NCBI GenBank assembly: GCA_026874595.1
Contig: CM049309.1
Coordinates: 67,810,926 to 67,874,925, forward strand
Reading direction: 5' to 3'
Source: Sipunculus nudus
Taxonomy: Eukaryota; Annelida; Sipuncula; Golfingiida; Sipunculidae
DNA: 64,000 nt
Part shown: positions 23,500 to 32,780 of the stretch, in pieces
Position numbering within the stretch: the first letter of the stretch is position 1
Layout of the letters: each line of letters begins with the position of its first letter
Translations under genes and position numbers: made by a program
The notes under the pieces: model-generated
Database searches by the model: none
What the model was told of the DNA's origin: nothing
What the model saw: only the letters and a program-made list of their open reading frames with translations

Positions 23500-24060
23500 G
23501 TACACCAACTCAACAACAGTAAATGTCGTTTTAGGGAGGTAAACGCGCCAAGTAAAGGTGAGATTTTAACCATTTTCTGTTTATATATAATATTTATACG
23601 CACCTTGGGCGCCTAAAAATAAAGTATGATACACGCAAATGTTCAGTTTACTCAGGTTAGGCTGTATATCTATTATATTTGACACCTAGTTGCAAGGAAA
23701 ACTTGGATGGCTTTTTCTTATACAGAAGACTGGTGGTGCCATCTCTGATTTGTGTGCTCTTTTGTCCCGCTGTCCCATAAAATTTCGTGTTTTAATGAAG
23801 TTCAGCAAAACAATTATTTTGTTATGATGTTATCCCCTGTTCATAAGAATTTGTTCTCTGAAATATGTAATAAAAAATTAATTTAAAAAGTCACTCTCCC
23901 GCACTGATTTCTAAAAAAAAATTATGATACATGATTTGTAAGACACAATTGAAGATGGGGGACTGTTTAATGAGAAGGAGCCTTGAGTTCAAAATTATGT
24001 TTCATGACAGCTAATCCAGCTGATACTCAGAAATCTGGCCGTGTGTAGGAATTCTACTAA
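23500..24060. other. AT-rich non-coding sequence
   Basis: Nothing recognisable. Confidence 0.35.
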
Positions 24061-24874
24061 AACAAATCCCATAACTGTAAGAAAATAGGCCAAAGTGACC
24101 TCATTTATATTTCCGATATTTTTTTTACTCAAATGTGTCCGCCAGCTTAATAGAGAAGTCGGTTAACTGACCTTGACCTCTAACCAAAATAGATTCTTTC
24201 CCTATACTTGTGGGTGAGTTGCTTGGAGTAGTTTGGCTTAAAACGCACCACAGTCTTATATATACAGAGGTGAGTCCTGTGACCTACAACCTTTAATCTT
24301 GTGACCTCAAAATCAATAAGGTTCTTCTGCTATTAGTAGGTCAGGTCAGCTGTATGTGAAAGATGGAAGGTATCAGACATTTGGACAGTATATAGTTCAA
24401 AAGATATGTGTTCACAAATTTCCTTTATTTCCACAAAATATGACTTTTAAGTTAAAGTTCAATGTCGCCGGTTTTGGAACTTCTCAGAAAGCAATATAGG
24501 TGTATCCAATTAAAGGGAAATATATACGCATTGCATTATATTCTATTGGTTCACAATAATCATGCATGAATTCTGACTGGGATGACCTTGAGGATCAAGG
24601 CAAGGTCATCAATTTTCTAACCCAAGAACAATCAGTCCATTCATTCTTGAGAAATGCGATGTTTTAAGTCATTTTTACCAAGTATAGAGTATACCCAAGG
24701 TCAAGGCCACTCTCATAGTACAGATTATGACCCTAATTTGAATAGGCTTCATCCCGTGACCCATATCAATGCATGTTGATATGAAACAATTTTTCTATTA
24801 CTTTTTAAAATTTCATTGCTCACACCTTTTCAAGTGGCAGTGATTACAATGCTAAACAATACAAAAACACATAA

Positions 24875-24933
<59 letters not shown>

Positions 24934-25780
24934 TGGTACCGCCGTATCATTCCCTAAGGATTTCAAAGAAGTGGACCCTGTGACCTTGATCTTTGACCGT
25001 GTGGCTTTAAATAAATATATATATGATTCTATTCCTATCAGTAGGTGACCCATATTTTAAAGATGGAAGGTTTGGAATGAAAAGTGAGGCTTAAAACAGG
25101 TCCACAAACATTTAAAAAAAAAAAGTTTAAAACCTTCTGACCTTAAAATTTATAGGATTCTTCCCTTATTGGTAGGAAAGCCATACTAGTATGTAAAGGT
25201 TGAAGGTTTGGGAAGAAAACGTTGGCCTTAAATGCATCAACAAACGTTCCGAACAACTGGAATCTTTGACCTTGACCCTGTGAACTCAAAATCAACAAGG
25301 GTCTTCATCTTTTATCACCAGAGGAGTATTTGAAAGATTGAAAGTGCGACAAATTAAAAAAGATATGGGGTTCACAAAGATCCTCTATTTCCACCAATTT
25401 GACCTTGAGGTTTAAGGTCAAGGCCGGCAGTTTTAGAACTTCCAGTGAAGTTTTTTTAAGTTCTAGGTGTACCAACTTTGATTACAGAAAATATGAAGTA
25501 CCTTTACAATTTTGTTATTCACAATAATACTTAACTACCCCCAATTCGATATTGAAGATCAAGGTTAAGGTTACCATTTTTTCTGAGAACTTACGATCCA
25601 TGGAATTTCATCATTTTGATTTTCATACTGGTTCCAATGCACTAATTCTTGAGAAATGTAATGTTTTTCCAGATTTTCACCAAAATATAGTATTATTTAA
25701 GGTCAAGGCCACTCTCACATTTAAGGCAATGACCCCAATTTGAATAGACTTCATATTATGATCCATATCGATCCATGTGG
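24060..25780 (+). repeat. Degenerate tandem repeat related to the 10.3-kb block
   Basis: Repeated words gaccttga..atcaaggtcaagg, agaacttc.cag, ttgagaaatg, acctc.aaatc.a.aaggttctt and aagatggaaggt..ggaa recur through the block, with an array of (TA)n at 24878-24931 inserted in it. It resembles the 10.25-11.3-kb block but is more decayed and has a longer period. Open frames inside are not genes. Confidence 0.65.
24878..24931. repeat. (TA)n microsatellite
   Basis: A TA array within the degenerate tandem block. Confidence 0.95.
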
Positions 25781-25789
25781 ATTTCGAAG

Positions 25790-26775
25790 GAAATCTATCT
25801 CTTTTTTTCACTTATTTACTCACACTTTTCTCAAGTGGCAGTGATGGGTATTATAATATTTTATTGAATGAAATATCAGAGCGACTGGAGCTCAAAATCG
25901 GTAAATTTATAATGAAATTCAAAATAAAATATTTTGATGCATGGGTAGGGATCGAAATTGACAAATCTTTTTACGGCTTTTTACGGCTTTGGAAGGTGTT
26001 TCTTTGCCACTTTTTAAGGATCGAGTAATGTACACGTAGTAAAAAAGCCAAAAGAGGACACGTGTATATACATGCACACAAACACACACATTGATTGCGT
26101 TCACATTGGATATATACAGAATTCTTCCCACGGTATTGGGGCAAGAGTTTAAATGTTCATTTCCACACGTAATTTATCGGGGATAAATGTACCATACATC
26201 ACCCTCAGACACGCTGATGCTACTTCAGTGAGGGGATGACCGAAGGGCTGACCCCAGACATGAAACACACCCACCGTATATACCTGCATGGTCAATAGAC
26301 TGCATGGGTTTTGTCAGTCCAGTATATATGAAGCACGGTTCACTGACTCTGAAATACCTGACCATAGTGGTCATTTATTAGTAGTACAATGGCTTAAGTT
26401 CAGGTAAAGTGCTAGCCAAGTGTAGCCCCGCGATAATCCACCTGGCACACATTGTAGATGTAATTATTTATCTTTATCTTATGCAATGCGGGGTGGGGTT
26501 TAAGGTTTGGTAAAGATGAGGGGCTTAAATCTGTGTGTCAACCTGACGCTTGAGCAAGCTGGTAAGTTAAGCGTGTGATAGTTTATGGAAATAAGTCTTA
26601 ATCTGTATTAAGTCAAAAGTGCATAAACACACCTGTACATAGCACGTTTCAGGTGCATTGGTATTCAGGAGCTATAATCAAAAGTGAGGGTCAGGTATAG
26701 CGCTTATACATGTGAATATATGACCATATATAGAATAACGTTTAGGGCCAAAATATCTCGCATCATTATGTATAA

Positions 26776-26778
<3 letters not shown>
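25790..26778. other. Non-coding sequence
   Basis: No gene recognised. A CGTGGGAA-type Su(H)/CSL site lies on the minus strand (TTCCCACG, 26125-26132). Confidence 0.4.

Positions 26779-26835
<57 letters not shown>
26779..26835. repeat. (AT)n microsatellite
   Basis: A pure AT array. Confidence 0.95.
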
Positions 26836-26838
<3 letters not shown>

Positions 26839-27021
26839 ACCTATTGACCATGAAAGGTGGCGTATATATAGGGCACGCACCTTTGAAACCTTAATTGGTG
26901 CATGCTTTCTGTTTGAACAGTTAACATATCTCGTATTGACAAAACATTCCGATACAATGTATATACTTTTTATATTTTCAGTTGGCAGTCAATCTTTATT
27001 GGTGTCAATTATACGGGGTCA

Positions 27022-27023
<2 letters not shown>

Positions 27024-27086
<63 letters not shown>

Positions 27087-27150
27087 CCGTATAAGGGGAT
27101 ATATATAAAATATATGTATATATATATATATATAAATATATATATTCATT
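27024..27150. repeat. (AT)n microsatellite with degenerate tail
   Basis: A pure AT array at 27024-27082 is followed by imperfect TA-rich sequence to about 27150. Confidence 0.95.
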
Positions 27151-27355
27151 TATATAAAGAACCAATTCAACTGCATACGATTACTGGCATGTATAGCATG
27201 CGACATGAGAATATAATATATATTATTAAGTGATGGGATGGAATATAATTTTACTGACTGACAAAGAGAAGCTTTATATGTAAGGTGTAATGAAGCTTTT
27301 ATACAAACATGTTTTCGCATATATTTCCATATACTTACTACTTCCATGTGTATAT

Positions 27356-27549
27356 GTTGGAGCCCGTTTGCGGATCTGGCCCATCTGCAGATGGGCAGCC
27401 CAATAACGGATTTGATACCATGCACTTTCTGGCCCATCTGCAGATGGGCTTGGCCCAATAACCAATTTTAGTTTTTGTTAGTAATACGTTATTATTTTAT
27501 TATCTGGATGACTTTTGTACTCAGACAAACATTTCTCATAACTTAAATG
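27356..27549 (+). repeat. Left terminal inverted repeat
   Basis: An arm of 194 bp with two perfect GCCCATCTGCAGATGGGC palindromes 53 bp apart. It pairs with 29123-29365. Confidence 0.85.
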
Positions 27550-27990
27550 TGTTAATTGAAACATAAATCACTATCACAGCCTTACATCAATAATTTTATC
27601 ATAAAAATTACATAGATGTGCATAGAAAACTACATAGATGTACATGCAGTGATACAATATACCCTATTAAATAACTTTTTACACACAATTCTTAATTAGT
27701 CTACATTGCATTCGTGTGATGTTAAGAGTTTAATGAGGTTCACTTTTTACCAAAGAGTAATTACAACTGTTGCGAAAAAATCTCATTTACATTACCACAT
27801 AGATGTGACTTCCACGGTACATACAATTTACTAAAGAGAAATTATATGTGGTACAAATCAGTTTCTCATATTCATTTTTAATATCCACATATATATCAAG
27901 GTTACCACATACATTTTGACAATAGAATAGTGTAATATATGTAGCAAACACTCTCTCATAAGTCATTTGATCTCAGAGTCAATCACAATC
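27550..27990. other. Transposon interior, AT-rich
   Basis: A short repeat, actacatagatgt, occurs near 27608-27640. No coding remnant is recognised here or at 28260-28900. Confidence 0.4.
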
Positions 27991-27994
27991 ATGC

Positions 27995-28243
27995 ACTTTC
28001 ACCACAATAACACATCTTGATACATGTGCAGTTTCTTTGGAGAAGTGTCTTATTGATAAGCTCTTTACTTAGCATTCGTACAGAATTGTTGTTGGTCCTG
28101 GTGATGAGAGCAGCAGGGAAGTCGGACAGTACTCCTTTTTTCAGGTGATCACAGAGATGATACCGAGGTTAAATGTAGTTTTGGCTGCAGGGGTCACTGC
28201 CGGAGAGTAGTTTCTTTGCAAAGGCCAGACCAAAAACGCCACA
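27995..28243 (-). pseudogene. Ulp1/SENP-like (C48) cysteine peptidase C-terminal fragment, decayed
   Basis: The minus strand reads CGVFGLAFAKKLLSGSDPC, then one in-frame TAA, then HLKKGVLSDFP, in a single frame. CG(V/L)F.(I/L)AFA...L..G.DP followed by ..HL..........FP is the hallmark of the C-terminal half of C48-type peptidases carried by invertebrate transposons and their host derivatives. The Cys of the CG pair is the catalytic one; the usual preceding Asp codon is altered. The downstream CTCIKMCYCGE could be a remnant of the cysteine motif that often follows. Broken by a stop and missing its upstream His region, so not functional. Confidence 0.6.
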
Positions 28244-28924
28244 AAATAAATTTAAACAAAACTATAGGGTTATGTTTTACATATCTTTCACATTAACATA
28301 GTAAGGTTTATTTTATTTTTAATATATAACAATTTATTAGATACAACTGATAAATAAATAGATCTCTGAAACAAGCAATCATCACGATGTTTAATATATA
28401 AATATGTTTTAATATATAAAATATAAATATAAATGTAAAATTTAAATTGTGACAAGACTCCTTATGAACCATTTTGGATAAATATAATTATACTTTATAC
28501 TCAGAAGATAAATAATGAAGAGAAAAAATTTATACGATAAAACTACCAAAATTCGTAGTTAATACTTGCATATTAATAATTTCGGTCTGTTTGGGATACT
28601 GTTATCGAATAAAAATTTAGCTCAGCTTACTAGGAACTATTCTAAACTTATTTATAGACCCTGTTTGGATTCGGGACAATAAACATATATGAAAAATACA
28701 GTGATTTAAATGGCACACTATTTTGATAGAGTTGTACCGTTTTTGTCTAAAAGGCCATATACTATTTCATTTCATATAACCGAGTGTACTTTCATTGGTA
28801 CGGATACAGGCGTGTGCTCTGTGAGTGCTTTCTAGTTAACTTGGTTGTCACTAACACTATAATAACACTTAAGGGTAAACGCATTTAGGTATGACCAATT
28901 CACCAACTTAATATCGGATACACC

Positions 28925-29125
28925 TTACATGATTAATGAAGCACTAATATGGGCAAAGGTCTTTCGATATCCTGTATGGTCTACCTCCCTCTCGTGGATG
29001 TTCTTGGCGACGTAAAACAGACTATCAACAGGGACTGCCTGTAAATACTTGCTGACCTCTTCTCCGAGCTTAGCTTCAGAGGGAATAACAAGTGTGTTGG
29101 ACACCCCAAGAGCAGGCAAATCCAT
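28925..29125 (-). pseudogene. Transposon-encoded ORF, 5' exon remnant
   Basis: A 66-codon frame opens with ATG exactly at the inner edge of the right TIR and has coding-like composition (MDLPALGVSNTLVIPSEAKL, then EEVSKYL, IHEREVDHTGYRK). It ends at a stop that overlaps a donor-like AT|GTAAGG, so it may be the first exon of an interrupted gene. I do not recognise the sequence. Its position suggests that it is the N-terminus of the protein whose C-terminal part survives at 27995-28243. Confidence 0.55.
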
Positions 29126-29365
29126 TTAAGTTCTGAGAAATGTTTGTTTGAGTACAAAAGTCATCAAGATAATAAAAAAAATAACGTAAAACTAACAAAA
29201 ACTAAAATCGGTTATTGGGCCAAGCCCATCTGCAGACGGGCCAGAAAGTGCATGGTATCCAATCCGTAATTGGGCTGCCCATCTGCAGATGGGCAGCCCA
29301 ATAACGGATCCTCATATGGGCCAAGCCCATCGGCAGATGGGCCAGATCCGCAGACAGGCTCCAAC
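29123..29365 (-). repeat. Right terminal inverted repeat
   Basis: An arm of 243 bp with three palindromes, one perfect and two with a single changed base. Its inner edge coincides with the ATG of the coding remnant at 29125. Confidence 0.85.
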
Positions 29366-29513
29366 ATATACATGCATATTTGTTGCTGTATTCCGCTTGT
29401 CTTGCGCGGATGACAGCTGGAGAATGTGCATATATATAGGATTTGGCTGATAGACCGGATCCTGCAAAAGGAATCCAAATGTCTTATCTGTATATGGCCC
29501 ACGCTAATACATC

Positions 29514-29514
<1 letters not shown>

Positions 29515-29564
<50 letters not shown>
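29515..29564. repeat. (TA)n microsatellite
   Basis: A pure TA array 150 bp outside the transposon. Confidence 0.95.
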
Positions 29565-29565
<1 letters not shown>

Positions 29566-29929
29566 TGATGTTGTGAACATGGGGCTATATGAATATTTAA
29601 ATAATAACTATACATATATCCTACTGAAAAAAAACAGTATATTTTCCAGTGTTCAAGTGACGTTTTTGCTCTGCAATAATTAACCAAAGGTTCAGTTCCA
29701 TATTTCACTGTGTCACTACAGTCACATTTGCAGGCTATATATATGCATGTATTCATGTACATATCATGTATATATGTCATTTAAACGTACATGTCAGTAA
29801 AGTTACAGCGCACCCATGCATGGTCTGCATGTTCCACCAATGGTTGCCCATAGAATTACATTCGATATTTTATGTGCAAAGTCAGTTGCACGTCAGTAAA
29901 AAAAAATAGCGAGAAATCTAAGGAATGCA

Positions 29930-30235
29930 AGCCTCCGCCCTGTAAGGTCATGCACATTTGTGGGATGCTAGCTTCTAAACCCGTGTTTGCATTCTTTTAT
30001 TGAGCGCATATTCCCAGGTTCATTCGTGCATAAGTGAATATTTCTTGATGACGCTCCTGAATCCGGATCATGTACACCAAAAGCTAATCGATTCTACCTT
30101 GGCCCATTTCCTGAAATGTCCTGAAAATTTCATGAGATATTGTTCTTGACTGCGCGAGTTATGTTGTGAACAAGCACACACACACACACAAACACACGAA
30201 CGGGGATGAACGCATGCCTTTTTATGTAGCCGAGG
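29930..30235 (-). mobile_element. GCCTCCGCC-ended interspersed repeat, copy 3
   Basis: An inverted copy of the family at 22.0 and 22.6 kb, recognisable from the internal cgaacggggatgaacgcat, aacataactcgcgcagtc and aatccggatcatgtac words. Its left edge still shows aatgcaagcctccgccctg. It has a (CA)n run at 30176-30190. Confidence 0.65.
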
Positions 30236-30410
30236 CAATGATAAGAAAAAATAAACACCATACCCTGCAGGATTGCATATGGGGTAAAACAGAGTTGACA
30301 CGACTGGCAAATTGACTGAATCCACGAGGTCAAGAACATCATATATATATGACAGACGTGAAAAGATAAGATATTTCCCTTGTATAACGGGACCATAACA
30401 ATAATACCAC

Positions 30411-31418
30411 AAGTGAACCAGGGGTCATGACGCTCAGCTGACTAGGAAGACATTGACAAAAGGAATTTTATCATCTGAAAGCCAAATATTGTAGGTGGTA
30501 AGCCCAACTGAAGCATATAGCTCGGAGGATATGGGTAAAAGAGACCTAATTTCAGGTTTCCAAGGAAAAATTTCATGGACCTACCTGGCTTTCAAGTTAG
30601 AAGATTCTCGGTGCAGTTGTTACGATTTGTACCCTGTTAACGGACGACCGCTTCTTTGAATTAAGGTCTCAATAATAAAGATTTAAAGAAAATGCATAAA
30701 AATTTGAAAAAAAAAATCCAGGTGGCGCGAACAGTCTTCAAAAACTGATGAAACACTCCATGATGAAGGTGCATACAAAGAATCATGGTGATGAATGCAT
30801 TAGCTGTTCAGAAACTGAACTGATGTTGTATCAAATGTTCAATTATCCCGGGGGGGGGGGGGGGGTACTTTTGAGCCCCATAGCTCAAAGGATATGGGAA
30901 ACAGAGACATAATTTCAGGTTTCCAATGAGATTTTTCAGGGACTACCCTGGATATCAAGTTAGAAGATTCCAGATCAAATGGTTACGATTTGTGCCCTTT
31001 TAACGGACTACCGCATCTTTGAAGGTCTCAAAAATAGAAAAAAAGAATGCGTAAATATTCGAAAAAATACAGGTGGCGCCACCAGTCTACAGGAACTGAT
31101 GGAATACTCCATGATCAATGCATTAGTTATTCATATACAGGGTCATTTGTATCCAATTTCTAATTATTCCCGGGGTTACTTCTAAGCCCCATATAGCTCA
31201 GAGGATAACGGTAACAAAACCTTATTTCTGGTTTCCAAGGAGATTTTTCAATGACCTCAGCGGATGTCAAGTAAGAAAATTCCAGGTCCAGCGTTTACGA
31301 TTTGTGCCTGGTGAACGTACAAAGAGTGATCGCTTTAGCTCAGATGACTTTCAGTCAGCTGAGCTAATAAGGCTTAGGCCATATACTTCAGGTGAGCGTA
31401 ATGACCCATGGGTCACTT
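30411..31418 (-). mobile_element. TIR element with internal tandem repeats
   Basis: The left end AAGTGAACCAGGGGTCATGA and the right end, reverse-complemented, AAGTGACCCATGGGTCATTA form imperfect TIRs of about 27 bp continuing into cgctca.ctga. Inside are three copies (from about 30505, 30876 and 31186) of a unit containing agctc.gaggatatggg, atttcaggtttccaagga, ttcaagttagaagatt, ggttacgatttgtgcc, ttaacggac.accgc. A poly-G run is at about 30850-30866. The family matches 38.1-40.4 kb in the opposite direction. The ends resemble a repeat I recall as common in molluscs. Non-autonomous. Confidence 0.7.
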
Positions 31419-31518
31419 GATGGCCCGCTCTTTTGAGACTTTACATATAATTATATGTGGCCCTCGGGAGAGATGTTTTCAGTTTTCTCTCATAAATCCT
31501 TTAGATATTGCGTCATGA

Positions 31519-31584
31519 TCAATTGTTTGCATTCTTTTATTGAGCGCATATTCCCAGGTTCATTCGTGCATAAGTGTCAATTGT
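31519..31584 (+). mobile_element. 50-bp insertion flanked by 8-bp direct repeats
   Basis: TCAATTGT occurs at 31519-31526 and 31577-31584. The 50 bp between them are identical, together with three flanking bases, to 29984-30036 at the edge of the copy-3 repeat. The perfect direct repeats look like a target duplication of the hAT length. Confidence 0.5.
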
Positions 31585-31589
31585 CTTTC

Positions 31590-32090
31590 ATTTTTGTAGT
31601 AGACCTTAACATGGTCTTTTTTCATGGTATATTAGACGTTTTCTAGCTCTTTTCATCAAGTCTAAATTACATAATCATGGGTCCTGATCAAACGTATAAT
31701 GTGTGTGCATGTGTGTGTTACGTATACAAGTAAAGGTAATATATGAAACTATTTGGAGGAGAATGTATATGTAATGGTTCGTCCATCTGAAGGTTGCATT
31801 AAATGTAAGCTCAGTCACCAAAACAAAGACGGCCACTATAATACAATGAAGGACGACTGACTCCCCTTGACCGGGCATTGAGCTGTATATATCGCAGAGG
31901 TAACGAATCCACATTTCATGCATGGAAATCCTTTATACCCTTTTGAGTAAAGTTTTCAAACTGGCCAATCAATCCTACCAACTAACCAACATTCCCCAAT
32001 AAATATACGTACCTCCTGCATGGTGCTGGTTTAATATAGAGAAGGTGGCACCATGTCCTTTCAAAGAGATACAGCTACACTCTAAAAACT
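31590..32090. other. AT-rich non-coding sequence
   Basis: Nothing recognisable. Confidence 0.35.
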
Positions 32091-32780
32091 GAGGACATGT
32101 TTCACGTTTCTATTTAAAACACCATTCTGTCTCATTTTTTGAAACATGTTTCCAGCATGTTTCATGACTCACTGATGTTTCAACTGCGAAAACATGATTT
32201 TTATCCTCTTGAAACATGTTTATATATAAAACATGTTTCACACACGGAGAAAATTTCATGGACATTAAGATAAAACATGTCTCTGTGTTACATGTTTTTA
32301 TATGAAATATGTCGCATATAAGACATGTCTTTAGACATGTCTCATTTTTCATAAAACATGTAACTATTTAAAACGTTTGTTTAGCCTAAAACATTTTTCG
32401 AAACATGTTTTCTCCTGAGAAACATGTTTTAAACTTAGAGTTAAACATGTCTCAGTGTTACATGTCTTTATATGAAATATGTCACATATAAGACATGTTT
32501 TAAGACATGTTTCACTTTCATAAAACATGTAACTATTCAAAACGTCTGTTCAGCCTAAAACGTGTATTTGTCCCATTTTTCGAAACGTGTTTTCCAAAGA
32601 AACATGTTTTTAACTTAGAGTAAAACATGTCACTGTGTTTCATGTTTTTATATTAAATATGTTTCAAAAGAAAGTTTCGTTTTCCTAGAAAAAAATAACA
32701 TTTGCCCATCGAAGGCATTTTTGCATTTTAATCATGTCTCAAAAATGTCTACAAAATAAAACATGTTTTGAAAAATATTT
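32090..32780. repeat. Tandem repeat, about 175-bp unit, rich in RRRCATGYYY palindromes
   Basis: Three units start near 32270, 32441 and 32620 with (t)aaacatgtct..tgtt.catgt.ttta and continue atatgtc.catataagacatg, cataaaacatgtaactatt, cctaaaac, tttttcgaaac.tgtttt. Some 20 ACATGT words occur in 700 bp. Several pairs of RRRCATGYYY decamers lie 2-9 bp apart, for example 32321-32330 with 32333-32342. The minus frame at 32110-32352 is an artefact of the repeats. Confidence 0.8.

Larger units (their letters stand above)
27356..29365 (-). mobile_element. DNA transposon with long subrepeat-bearing TIRs
   Basis: The two ends are inverted repeats: left 27356-27549 and right 29123-29365. They share GTTGGAGCC, gcggatctggcc, an 18-bp palindrome GCCCATCTGCAGATGGGC, ataccatgcactttct, ttggcccaataacc, ttagtttttgttagt and acaaacatttctca, down to aacttaaatg. 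The left arm has two palindromes (27379-27396, 27432-27449). The right arm has three (29224-29241, 29277-29294, 29325-29342), so it is about 50 bp longer. Inside are two minus-strand coding remnants. Outer flanks read tatat|GTTGG and CCAAC|atata, so a target duplication cannot be separated from the TA-rich context. Superfamily unknown. Confidence 0.85.
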
